Positions 40,157 through 49,115 of a stretch of 64,000 nucleotides of DNA are shown here, piece after piece (position 1 is the stretch's first letter; every line of letters begins with the position of its first letter). The DNA lies in NCBI GenBank assembly GCA_030651305.1, contig JAUSCI010000051.1:1-64000 (forward strand), given 5' to 3'. This DNA is from Sulfuritalea sp. Lineage in GTDB: Bacteria; Pseudomonadota; Gammaproteobacteria; Burkholderiales; Rhodocyclaceae. A program made the position numbers and the translations under genes. Under the pieces are notes generated by a model that was not told the DNA's origin, made no database searches, and saw only the letters and a list, made by a program, of their open reading frames with translations.

Positions 40157-41445
40157 AACTTATCAATATCGGTGGGGCAACGGCGATCCTCGAGCACAAG
40201 GGACGCAGGATGTTGTTCGATCCATGGCTCAATGACGGGATATACAACGGAGCCTGGTACCACTATCCGCCACTCAAGATGGGAATAGCGGATCTCGGTC
40301 GCTTCGATTACATCTACATCTCGCATATCCACGAAGACCATTGCGCCCCCGGAACGATCAAGCATCTCAACATGGATGCCGAAGTCATCATCATCGACCG
40401 CGAGCCGAATTTCGTGAAGAAGTTCCTCGACATGTACGGCTTCAAATTCAAGAAGGTGCATCTGATCAAACCTTACGCGCCAACCCGCATAAGTGAGGAC
40501 CTGCTCGTTGACATGGTCGAGGCAGACCCTGAGCACGATCTCAACAGCATGATCGATTCGGGCCTCGTGATGAACTGGGACGGTTTTGTCATCTACAACG
40601 GCAATGATTGCGCGCCGCATAAAGCTGGTCTTGAGCACATCCTGAATACATTCAACAAGGTTGATTTGGCGTTGATGTACTACGCAGGCGGTTCCTCCTA
40701 TCCCCCTTGCTATTCGAACCTGACGCATGAGCAGAAGATGCTGGAGAAAAAGCGGATTTTTGAGCGAGGGCTCGGCATCTTCGCAGACGCGGTCAAGACT
40801 CTTCAGCCTCGCTACGCCATGCCTTTCGCCGATCAGTACGTTATAGGCGGATCGCGATCCAGTCTAAACAGCTATCTTCCCCACCCCCCGGACGGCAGCG
40901 CGGTGCTCGCAGCGCTGCGGCGGATTGGCCTGGAGTCGAAAGCGCTGCTGCTGAACTCCGGCCAGGCTTTCGACTTCGACGCCGGAACCAAAGTCCCCGA
41001 CGAGGCATATCACGTGCACACGGAGGAAGACAAAGAGGCCTATATCCACGAACACCTAGAGGACAAACCCTATGACCACGAGGCATTCGTCCTCGATCAT
41101 CGCGTTCCGCTGGGCCGAATGGTGGCGTTGGCCAGAGCGCAGCTCTGGAAGATGCAGCAGCGCGGAGACTATTTCCCTGCTTTCCGCTACTACCTTGACG
41201 TACCAGATCGTAAACTGAGATTCGAGATTGCACTTGACCAGGAGATGCATCAAGAGCCTGCCTGGGACGCTCCGCTTATCAATCCCTACCTGCGTATGTC
41301 GGTCCCGAGCACCTTGCTCGCGCTGCTGCTCATCGGCCATGTCTCGTGGAATATTGCCGACGCTGCGCTATTCATAGACTACGAGCGGGTGCCGAATGTT
41401 TACGTCCCAAAAATTCACGCCTACGTCAATCACATCCGAATCTAA
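40153..41445 (+). CDS. Metallo-beta-lactamase-fold protein resembling CMP-Neu5Ac hydroxylase without Rieske domain
   Basis: A 430-aa MBL-fold protein with the metal motif HIHEDH at residues 58-63. The flanks (LFDPWLNDG, FDYIYISHIHEDH, then LALMYYAGGSSYPP and LQPRYAMPFADQYVIGG) follow the order and spacing of the hydrolase-like domain of vertebrate CMP-N-acetylneuraminate hydroxylase (DPWL, IYISHLHSDH, FAGGASGFP, LQPR..PFAGY). The N-terminal Rieske domain of that enzyme is absent, as the protein starts directly in the MBL fold. The setting, a CMP-nonulosonate operon, suits a modifying enzyme. The activity is unknown. Confidence 0.75.
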   Translation: MKLINIGGATAILEHKGRRMLFDPWLNDGIYNGAWYHYPPLKMGIADLGRFDYIYISHIHEDHCAPGTIKHLNMDAEVIIIDREPNFVKKFLDMYGFKFKKVHLIKPYAPTRISEDLLVDMVEADPEHDLNSMIDSGLVMNWDGFVIYNGNDCAPHKAGLEHILNTFNKVDLALMYYAGGSSYPPCYSNLTHEQKMLEKKRIFERGLGIFADAVKTLQPRYAMPFADQYVIGGSRSSLNSYLPHPPDGSAVLAALRRIGLESKALLLNSGQAFDFDAGTKVPDEAYHVHTEEDKEAYIHEHLEDKPYDHEAFVLDHRVPLGRMVALARAQLWKMQQRGDYFPAFRYYLDVPDRKLRFEIALDQEMHQEPAWDAPLINPYLRMSVPSTLLALLLIGHVSWNIADAALFIDYERVPNVYVPKIHAYVNHIRI

Positions 41446-41576
41446 CGAAAGGCTTTGCGGCGCCGCCGTATAAGAGGCGGAGACGATACTTCTCGCTGTG
41501 TCCGCACCCACGGTTGGTGATCCCAAGCTTCGGCACCATTCCTGTATTTTGCTGCCTTATAGAAGGAAGAACGAAA

Positions 41577-42677
41577 ATGGAACTTATCGATTTGTCCAAG
41601 TATTTTGAAATTAGCGACCCCAAACTACTATCTTTCGACGAAATGAAAAAGATAAGAAAGGTATGGCTTACACATGAATTGGAGCTTGTGGATGAACTGG
41701 ACAACGTCCAGTATGCAAAGTCCTTGGTGCAACGCGGAATTACCGTAGCGCCTATCAGCCGAAAGCCCCCAGTCTCCAAGTATATTGATCGGGATACCTT
41801 TCCCAGAAGAGTCATCCTGGAGATGACCAGTAGGTGCAACTTTCTGTGCAAAATGTGTCCGCAACACGACCTCGAACGGCCTCGCATCGATATGCCCGGA
41901 GAGCTTTTCCGGAAAACCGTCGATGAACTGGACAAGCACGGGATCGAGGGCTTGTGGATCTACCATCTTGGTGAATCCATCCTTCATCCTGAATTCAAAA
42001 AGAACATTGAATACATCAGCACCAAAAAGAATCTCGGCGCGATCTGGATGAGTACGAATGGTCAGCGGTTTAATGAGGATATAGCTACCTCAGTGCTTAA
42101 ATCAGAAATCCATTTCATCAACTTCTCGGCACACGCAATCACTGAAGAAACCTACAAGAAGGTCGCCCCGAAAGGAGGAAATTTTAAAACCGTTCAAAAG
42201 AATTTGGAGCGGCTTTATGCGATGAAAGGTCTTGGTGGCAAACCAAGACGGCCTTACGTCCATACCCAAATGATAGAGCAGGATGTGACGAAACATGAGA
42301 TCGACGGCTTCATATTGAAACACTACAAGAAAGCAGACATCGTTAGCGTCAACATGCTCGAGTATGCGAACTTGCCTAACAACCAATATGGCCACGAAAC
42401 AACTCGAGTCAGAAGGGAACTGACCTCTTGCCCCAGAATCTCTCGTAACAGCGCATTTATTCTGTCAAATGGCGCTGTGACTCCGTGTGACGCGACTTAC
42501 AACGGCGAGATATGCTATGGAAATATAACGAAGAACTCTTTGGAAGAAATCTGGGCGGATACTGAAAGATTGAGAGTCGCCAGCTTAAATAGCTCCGGCA
42601 GAATGCACGAAATTGATCATTGTGCAAAATGTCCTGATCACGACATTATTCTGATGGGGATTGAAGCCGTCAAGTAA
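41577..42677 (+). CDS. Radical SAM/SPASM-like enzyme
   Basis: A 366-aa radical SAM enzyme with the CxxxCxxC cluster at Cys87, Cys91 and Cys94 (TSRCNFLCKMC). Several C-terminal Cys (SNGAVTPCDAT, HCAKCPDHD) fit a SPASM auxiliary cluster. The ATG at 41577 follows AAGGAAG; an in-frame extension reaches back into the MBL gene but is not protein-like. The gene is visibly A+T-richer than the operon before it, with 131 nt of non-coding sequence between. SPASM enzymes act on peptides or sugars, so dehydrogenation or epimerisation of a sugar is possible. The substrate is unknown. Confidence 0.85.
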   Translation: MELIDLSKYFEISDPKLLSFDEMKKIRKVWLTHELELVDELDNVQYAKSLVQRGITVAPISRKPPVSKYIDRDTFPRRVILEMTSRCNFLCKMCPQHDLERPRIDMPGELFRKTVDELDKHGIEGLWIYHLGESILHPEFKKNIEYISTKKNLGAIWMSTNGQRFNEDIATSVLKSEIHFINFSAHAITEETYKKVAPKGGNFKTVQKNLERLYAMKGLGGKPRRPYVHTQMIEQDVTKHEIDGFILKHYKKADIVSVNMLEYANLPNNQYGHETTRVRRELTSCPRISRNSAFILSNGAVTPCDATYNGEICYGNITKNSLEEIWADTERLRVASLNSSGRMHEIDHCAKCPDHDIILMGIEAVK

Positions 42678-42684
42678 TTACCCC

Positions 42685-42897
42685 CTAGTGGGCAGCGCCA
42701 TTTTTCGCGCGTTGGCGTTCCAATAATATGTCGCAGAATTCTGTGAATCGGAGCCGATCGTCAGACTCGCGCAAGATGAGATCGTTGAAGATGCAAGGTT
42801 CAAGAATCCTCGTGCGGGCGAAGATAGTTTTCGCCGTGTTTTCCTCCACTAGCAAATATGTTATTTCAATAGTGAGCTTTCCGAATGCTTGGCACAC
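42685..42897 (-). other. Unassigned region with a short minus-strand frame
   Basis: Between the radical SAM gene and the next transferase lie about 207 nt. The minus strand is open for 70 codons and reads like a plausible globular fragment (TRILEPCIFNDLILRESDDR). The plus strand also has a 65-codon frame of poor composition. Neither matches a family known to me. It may be a gene remnant. Confidence 0.25.
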
Positions 42898-44672
42898 CGA
42901 GGTTTTTGATCACCACCGCAGATGAGAGAAGCTGGCATACGGATCGACCCGTACTCTTCCTAGGAGAATGGTGTCGGCAACGTGCTCGGCGTCCTGCTTG
43001 GGAGAGTATCGACGCTGTGGTAGTTCCTGATTACGGATGGGGCGAGGGGCAGCAGGATGCTGATTATGCCTATTCATTGCGTCTATATGAACAATTGTTG
43101 GTCGAGTTAAGCGAGTCACTCAATCAATTTCACGGCACGGCTCACTCGCTGCGCTACTGGCGCATCTTGCTTGGCCCGTGGCTCCACATATTTACGGCCA
43201 TTGTGATTAACCGGTGGGCAACCATTGAGCTCGCTCTTCGGGACTTCGACATTACTGGAACGGTGGTGCTTGAGTTCCTAGCCGAACAAATCACCCCTAG
43301 TTCTTTTGATGATTTTTCGGATATGTACTACAGCCACAGTTGGAATCACGCCATCATGGGCCGTATTCTGAACGGGTGGACCAAGGTGCCGTGTGATCGG
43401 ATTGTCGCACCGAAATCAGAATGCGGTTTGCCAGAAAAGGCATCCTCCCCTCCGCTTGCCCTGCGGCGTCGGCTGAGACGTGCGGTTGAACGAGGGTTGC
43501 GCCCAATCTTCCAAACATTGAGTCGCCCGACCGATGCGTTGCTTGTTGCCACAACATTGACGTTAAAGCATGACGTGCTTCTGCAACTCGCGCTGGGCCA
43601 GATCCCAAATTGTTTTTGGCAAACTCCACTAGTGCCTCGGATTGCGCCGGACGTTCGAGCTCGTGCCCAGCTTAGTCTCGGCTCAGCTAACCACTTAGGT
43701 TTCGAGCAATGTATTCGTACCTTGATCGCCGAGCAAATTCCTACGCTGTATCTTGAGGGTTACCAAACGCTGCAAATGGCAGCGACCGAATTGCCTTGGC
43801 CAAAGCGGCCAAAGGTAATCTTCACATCGATTAATCATACGGCGGACGATGTCTTTAAAATATGGGCCGCCGAAAAAGCCGAGCAAGGTATTCCTTACGT
43901 CATTGGCCAACATGGCGGCAACTATGGGACGGCAAAGCATAATTCTTACAATCAAGTTAACGAAGTAGCAACCGCAGATCGATATCTGACGTGGGGCTGG
44001 AGCGAAGGCAATTCCAAGCACTATCCAAGTGCGGCCCTGAAGATTGTCGGTAAGCCGAGCGGAACCTGGGATCCGGACGGAGGGCTGCTTCAGGTGACGT
44101 GGCTCGAAAGCGGATACTCGCGTATGCCATGGTCACATACCAATTTTCGTGTCGATTATTTGGAGGATCAATTTAGATTTGCATCGGCTCTTCCACGGGC
44201 CATTCGCACTGCATTGACGGTTCGTCTCCAGTTTGGCGGCTTAAGATATGGCGGAGAACCACACGACGTGCAGTGGCGAGCCCGCGACCCAGACATACGA
44301 ATTGATCCCGGTAGCAGCCCGATAGAACCCATGATCCGCCGGAGCCGCTTGTCTATCTTTACGTACAACTCAACGGGTTTTCTTGAGACAATGGGGCGGA
44401 ACATTCCAACCATCGTCTTTTGGGACCCAAAGTATTCAGAGGTGCGGCCCAGCGCCCAGTTCTATTTCGATTTGCTAAGAAAGGTCGGCCTCTTACATGA
44501 AAGCCCAGAATCAGCTGCGGCGAAAGTCGCAGAAGTGTGGGATGAAGTGGCCACTTGGTGGAGCCAACCGGGCGTGCAAGAGGCCCGGCGTGTTTTTTGC
44601 GACCGCTTTGCTCGTGTGCCGGTGAATCCTGTTGGCGCGCTTAAGCATGCCCTGACCACGGTGGGCAGTTAG
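42885..44672 (+). CDS. LIC12162-family putative transferase
   Basis: A 595-aa protein starting TPRFLITTADERSW and PVLFLGEWC, the hallmark of the LIC12162 family of putative surface-carbohydrate transferases first noted in Leptospira. Later segments (YVIGQHGGNYGT, YLTWGWSE, IFTYNSTGFLETMGRNIPT) resemble the nucleotide-sugar-binding half of GT-B or CDP-glycerol-type transferases. It is probably one of only two glycosyl-transferring enzymes in the 28-64 kb region. Donor and acceptor are unknown. Confidence 0.82.
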   Translation: MLGTPRFLITTADERSWHTDRPVLFLGEWCRQRARRPAWESIDAVVVPDYGWGEGQQDADYAYSLRLYEQLLVELSESLNQFHGTAHSLRYWRILLGPWLHIFTAIVINRWATIELALRDFDITGTVVLEFLAEQITPSSFDDFSDMYYSHSWNHAIMGRILNGWTKVPCDRIVAPKSECGLPEKASSPPLALRRRLRRAVERGLRPIFQTLSRPTDALLVATTLTLKHDVLLQLALGQIPNCFWQTPLVPRIAPDVRARAQLSLGSANHLGFEQCIRTLIAEQIPTLYLEGYQTLQMAATELPWPKRPKVIFTSINHTADDVFKIWAAEKAEQGIPYVIGQHGGNYGTAKHNSYNQVNEVATADRYLTWGWSEGNSKHYPSAALKIVGKPSGTWDPDGGLLQVTWLESGYSRMPWSHTNFRVDYLEDQFRFASALPRAIRTALTVRLQFGGLRYGGEPHDVQWRARDPDIRIDPGSSPIEPMIRRSRLSIFTYNSTGFLETMGRNIPTIVFWDPKYSEVRPSAQFYFDLLRKVGLLHESPESAAAKVAEVWDEVATWWSQPGVQEARRVFCDRFARVPVNPVGALKHALTTVGS

Positions 44673-44752
44673 TGATCTTGGCAACATCCACGACTATAAG
44701 AATAGGGACGTGGACGAGCGTTGCGCAATACTGAATTCAGCGGGATACGGTT

Positions 44753-45463
44753 ATGAACACAGCAATTGTTCTCGCAGGCGGCTTGGGTACTCGGCTGCGC
44801 AGTACAGTCCCCGATCGACCGAAACCGATGGCACCTATCAACGGACGGCCCTTCCTTGAGCATCAACTTGATTATTGGATTGCACAAGGGATCAGGCGAT
44901 TCGTTGTTTCAGTGTGCTATCGCCACCAGCAAATCATCGATCATTTCGGCAACAGCTACAACGGCGCCGATCTCGATTACGTCATCGAACAAACGCCCCT
45001 GGGTACCGGCGGCGGTCTTTTGTTAGCCGCTGACCGATTATGCAGCGATGCGCCTTTTCTGCTGTTGAATGGCGATACGTACTTTGCAGTTGACCTGAAG
45101 ACCCTGGCCGAGTTTTCTCTGGCAAATGATGCGGACTGGTGTTTCTCGCTGTTTCGTACAGATGAGGAAGGCCGGTACATGGGCATGGATATCACAGCAC
45201 AAGGAAAAATTCAGTCCCTCAATTCGGGAGCTGGCCGACCTGGGCGCCTGGCAAATGGAGGGGCTTATCTGGTTAACCCTCGCGCTCTTGGCGGCAAATA
45301 TTCCAGTGGTGACAGGGTTTCGTTGGAGGACGATATTTTTCCAGCGGCTATGGCTTCCGGTCAGCGTTTGTTCGCCATGGAGTTCGCGGGCACCTTCATT
45401 GACATAGGTGTGCCCGACGACTACCGTCGCGCCTCGGCGTTATTGGCAGGACACAGCAAATAG
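44753..45463 (+). CDS. hddC: HddC-like sugar-1-phosphate guanylyltransferase
   Basis: A 236-aa nucleotidyltransferase with IVLAGGLGTRLRSTVPDRPKP, PFLEHQLDYW, LLLNGDTYFAVD and GTFIDIGVPDDYRRA, typical of D-glycero-alpha-D-manno-heptose-1-phosphate guanylyltransferase and related enzymes. A kinase of the matching HddA type is at 57197, so a GDP-heptose pathway is likely. A hexose-1-phosphate substrate is the alternative. Confidence 0.78.
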   Translation: MNTAIVLAGGLGTRLRSTVPDRPKPMAPINGRPFLEHQLDYWIAQGIRRFVVSVCYRHQQIIDHFGNSYNGADLDYVIEQTPLGTGGGLLLAADRLCSDAPFLLLNGDTYFAVDLKTLAEFSLANDADWCFSLFRTDEEGRYMGMDITAQGKIQSLNSGAGRPGRLANGGAYLVNPRALGGKYSSGDRVSLEDDIFPAAMASGQRLFAMEFAGTFIDIGVPDDYRRASALLAGHSK

Positions 45464-45500
45464 AGAGTGATTTTTTGATAATTTTCGCTAAGGAAAAAAC

Positions 45501-46439
45501 ATGAGTTACAACATCCTCGTCACAGGTGGTGGCGGTTATCTCGGTTCCACGATGGTTCCGGAACTACTCAGTGCGGGCCACAAGGTGACGGTGCTCGACA
45601 ACTTCATGTATGGCCAGAATAGTTTGGCGCATGTCTGCCACGATCAGAATTTCAAGGTAGTACGCGCCGACATTCGCCAGGAAAATGTCATGCTGCCGTT
45701 GATGAAGAAGGCAGACGTTATCATTCCACTTGCCGCTTACGTGGGTGCGCCGTTATGCGCGAAAGATCCGATTGGTGCCTCGACGGTCAATCACGATGCA
45801 ATAATCATGATGCTCAAGAACCTGAGCAAGGAACAGTTGGTTCTCATGCCGACTACGAACAGCGCTTATGGAACCGGGGATGAGAACAATTTCTGCACGG
45901 AAGAGTCGCCTCTCCGCCCGATTTCCCAATACGCAATTGAAAAACTCGAAATTGAGATGGCGGTTATGCAGCACGCCAATGCCATCAGCTTTCGCCTGGC
46001 TACCGTATTCGGCATGTCACCGCGAATGCGCATAGACCTGCTCGTAAATGACTTTACTTATCGCGCCGTTTATGACCGCTTTGTGGTTCTATTCGAGCCG
46101 CATTTCAAGCGCAACTATGTCCATGTTCGCGATGTCGCCCGTGTTTTCATGCATGGAATTGCGTGTTTTGACAAAATGAAGGGACAGATCTACAACGTAG
46201 GTCTGTCCAATGCAAACATTTCAAAAATGGAGCTGTGTCAAGAAATTCAGAAGCAAATTCCCGATTTCACTTTTCCGGAAGCCGAGGTAGGCAAGGACCC
46301 GGATCAGCGTAACTACATCGTCTCGAATGCCAAGATTGAAACCACAGGATTTAATCCCATTCATTCACTCGAACTGGGTATCGCGGATTTGATCAAGGGC
46401 TTTACCATGATCAAGAATACTCGTTATGGGAATGTTTGA
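45501..46439 (+). CDS. NAD-dependent epimerase/dehydratase (extended SDR)
   Basis: A 312-aa SDR with ILVTGGGGYLGSTMV, LDNFMYGQNSLAHV, IIPLAAYVGAPLC, NSAYGTG, catalytic YAIEKLE and RNYVHVRDVARVF. It resembles sugar epimerases/reductases of surface-polysaccharide loci but has no specific family signature that I recognise. It directly follows hddC, so a GDP-heptose derivative is a plausible substrate. Confidence 0.8.
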   Translation: MSYNILVTGGGGYLGSTMVPELLSAGHKVTVLDNFMYGQNSLAHVCHDQNFKVVRADIRQENVMLPLMKKADVIIPLAAYVGAPLCAKDPIGASTVNHDAIIMMLKNLSKEQLVLMPTTNSAYGTGDENNFCTEESPLRPISQYAIEKLEIEMAVMQHANAISFRLATVFGMSPRMRIDLLVNDFTYRAVYDRFVVLFEPHFKRNYVHVRDVARVFMHGIACFDKMKGQIYNVGLSNANISKMELCQEIQKQIPDFTFPEAEVGKDPDQRNYIVSNAKIETTGFNPIHSLELGIADLIKGFTMIKNTRYGNV

Positions 46440-46490
46440 GGGATAGCGTCCTGGCCTTCGCCGCCAGGCGAGGGCTGCCAAGCCATTTTT

Positions 46491-47213
46491 ATGTCTTATA
46501 TAGCCAAGTCCCTTGCCAATAAACGTGGCCTACGCCGATATTTTGGCCCCAAACGGGCGATTGTGCTGCTGGTATTCATGGCGGCCATTTTTTGGATATG
46601 GCGTTATTACCAAAGTGGCGCACTAAGCCCTGGCATTATTGAGCAGTACCATGCCGAACACCCTTTGACGTCAATCATGCTCTTCATCCTGGTCTATGCT
46701 GTGTCGGTATTTGCCCTGATACCGGCACTACCCATGAATCTTGCCGCAGGATACTTTTGGGGCGCAATTGCTGGTGGCGCATATGCAACCTTAGGTGTAA
46801 CCATCGGCGGCTTGATGTCGTTCGTTACCGCAAGATGGTTGGTCGGGCAACCGCTGGCCGCGCACTTCGACAATAAAATGGTAAGCGAAATACAGCAGGA
46901 GTTCGCGCGTAACGGATGGAAGTTTGTGGCATTTCTGCGAATTAATCCTGTGGTTCCAACAGGGTTACTCAACTATATTCTGGGACTTACCTCGATATCC
47001 ATTGTCAATTTTGTGTGGGTTACCATGGTTTTTCTGCTGCCTCCCGCAATAGCTGTTGCATACATCGGTGAAGTGCTGCAGTCGTTCACGGCTCATTCGT
47101 CAGAAGCGGATCAGGTTATCAAGACGGTCCTCGCGGTATCTGCCGTAGTGCTTCTGCTTGGATCTGCGAAGTATTTTGCCAGATTAATTAAGAAACATTA
47201 CTTTGCCAAATAG
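46491..47213 (+). CDS. TVP38/TMEM64-family (DedA-like) membrane protein
   Basis: A 240-aa protein with five or six hydrophobic segments and the VTT/SNARE-associated core: PALPMNLAAGYFWGAIAGG, VTARWLVG and FLRINPVVPTGLLNYILG. Proteins of this superfamily help to translocate phospholipids or polyprenyl phosphate across the membrane, so a role in recycling the lipid carrier is possible. It is A+T-rich like its neighbours. Confidence 0.88.
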   Translation: MSYIAKSLANKRGLRRYFGPKRAIVLLVFMAAIFWIWRYYQSGALSPGIIEQYHAEHPLTSIMLFILVYAVSVFALIPALPMNLAAGYFWGAIAGGAYATLGVTIGGLMSFVTARWLVGQPLAAHFDNKMVSEIQQEFARNGWKFVAFLRINPVVPTGLLNYILGLTSISIVNFVWVTMVFLLPPAIAVAYIGEVLQSFTAHSSEADQVIKTVLAVSAVVLLLGSAKYFARLIKKHYFAK

Positions 47214-47308
47214 ATACAGTGGCACGACAAAACTTATTGGTACCTGCCCGGCGATGCATTCTGGTTTTGCTGAATTAGCAAACTAATCAGCCTATTGCAA
47301 CCCAGGAA

Positions 47309-49081
47309 ATGGTTTTGAAACTCATCAAAGATTACTTGTTGAACACGACAAATTTGAACGCTCTGAGAATTTGCCTGTGCTTCATTGCGGCCATATTCTT
47401 CTTGCACTATTGGCTTAATATTTTTCTGTTTTTCAGGGCATTGTCGTCCACCACCACCAATTTTTCGTGGGGTGATATCGCATGGATACATCAGGCATTC
47501 TACAATTTCGTCAACGACCGCCCGATGCAAACGTCCATTTACTACTATTCCGGGGCCGGCAACATAGGAAACCCATACGCATACGCTAATCAGCTGGCTA
47601 TGCACATTAACTTCACGCCCTACATCTTCTCCGTGTTCTATAAGTTGTTTCCGGGTCTATCCACAGTTTACTCAATAGTAATTTTCTTCAATCTGATTGG
47701 CTTTCTCGGATTCTTCTATTTGATCCTGGACTTCTATAACAAGGAACAGCTAATAGTCCGATATTGTTTTGCCGTGTCCGTTCTGTTCGCGGGAAATTTT
47801 CTAACCATGTGCCTGCATAACTGGGCCGTATTCCCCTTGTATCAAGGCGTTTTTATTCTCGCAATGTTTTACGCAATGCTAAGGGAAAGTAGATGGGCGT
47901 TTATTGCGGCATCGGTCCTATTTTTACTGGTTTCGGATGATGCTGCACTGTTTGCATTCAGCTTCGGAGTCTTTTTGTATCTTTATCGGCCTCAAGAGAA
48001 GTTTTATTCATATTTTCTGATGACGAGTTCTGTCGGATATTTCCTATTTACGTCATTTTTTCTATTTCCGGTGGTTAAGTTTGATATCAATACGTCGAAT
48101 TTGGCATCCTCAGACACAATCATCAGGCTGAGTAATCTTTTCAATGGATTGTATACACATAGTTACCACGAAATTCTGGTGTATTTCGGATTTATTGGAT
48201 TTATCTATGCGATGGCAGTAATTGCAATGCGTCGAATTTCAATGGCAGTCTTTCACAAAAGTCTGCTGTTTATTTTTATTGCCCCATTGAGTCACTGGTT
48301 TATTACTTGGGCCACCGGTGGTGGCGGGCAGCACCTGATGCCCGTTTATACGATGATCATGCTGGCCACGCTATATATGATCGGCAAATGGACGATCGAC
48401 AAGGAACTCAAAATTGAGAACTTTCGTATCTTGCTGATTATCTCGGGTTTCCTCGCGTTATTTGTGTTTAATTTCAATCATTCGACAAAGCATTATCTCG
48501 GTCACCATGTCGATCTCGCGCAAAAAAGCAGCAACGAGGCCGTGATAAAGGTACTAAGTGACATTCCTCCGCAATATAGTGTTGTGTATTGGACAAACAG
48601 AGGCGTTGATGGGTTTGCCGTTGCCAGAAACGATGTCTGGAAATTTCCGAGTTATTTTGACTTGGCAGATTATCTGGTCATTCAGAAGGATGCCACCGAG
48701 TCATTTTTTGAGGGCGATTCTTTGGTTGGACCCGCTAAAGCTTGGGATGGAAACAAAGAGGACTGTGAGGAAGCCTTTGGTCTGAATATTGGAAATCCAA
48801 CGGATGCCAGATTAAGGCACATGCTTTATTGTGGACACTACTTTACATCGGGTGGCAGAAACACAAAGATGGATCCCGGCATCCTGAAAGCAATCACCGA
48901 TGAACTGGTCGGGACCAATAAGACCTACGTAATTGAAAAGGATAATGAAAATTTGTTGGTTCTGAGAAGAATCATTTCGCACAAATTTCCGATGCCCAAT
49001 TCGTCGATCGGGTTTGGTTGGATCGAAAATATTCCGAAGTTCATGTCGAAAATCTTTCACCTGAATAGCGCCGCAAATTGA
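47309..49081 (+). CDS. Polytopic membrane protein, DUF2079/GT-C-like
   Basis: A 590-aa protein with about ten hydrophobic segments in the first 400 residues and a soluble C-terminal domain. The N-terminal loop FSWGDIAWIHQAFYNFVNDRP resembles the D-x-x-x-x-x-QA.WN pattern of DUF2079 and GT-C glycosyltransferases that use lipid-linked sugars on the periplasmic side. It is the most A+T-rich gene of the window, indicating recent transfer. Glycosyl transfer is an inference. Confidence 0.65.
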   Translation: MVLKLIKDYLLNTTNLNALRICLCFIAAIFFLHYWLNIFLFFRALSSTTTNFSWGDIAWIHQAFYNFVNDRPMQTSIYYYSGAGNIGNPYAYANQLAMHINFTPYIFSVFYKLFPGLSTVYSIVIFFNLIGFLGFFYLILDFYNKEQLIVRYCFAVSVLFAGNFLTMCLHNWAVFPLYQGVFILAMFYAMLRESRWAFIAASVLFLLVSDDAALFAFSFGVFLYLYRPQEKFYSYFLMTSSVGYFLFTSFFLFPVVKFDINTSNLASSDTIIRLSNLFNGLYTHSYHEILVYFGFIGFIYAMAVIAMRRISMAVFHKSLLFIFIAPLSHWFITWATGGGGQHLMPVYTMIMLATLYMIGKWTIDKELKIENFRILLIISGFLALFVFNFNHSTKHYLGHHVDLAQKSSNEAVIKVLSDIPPQYSVVYWTNRGVDGFAVARNDVWKFPSYFDLADYLVIQKDATESFFEGDSLVGPAKAWDGNKEDCEEAFGLNIGNPTDARLRHMLYCGHYFTSGGRNTKMDPGILKAITDELVGTNKTYVIEKDNENLLVLRRIISHKFPMPNSSIGFGWIENIPKFMSKIFHLNSAAN

Positions 49082-49115
49082 TTTCCGAATTCGACCGGCC
49101 AGGAACAGCGACGAG

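Noticed and set aside
41457-41466. 10-bp palindrome GCGGCGCCGC between the MBL and radical SAM genes
   Set aside because: Short, G+C-only and not positioned at a promoter; expected by chance in this composition.
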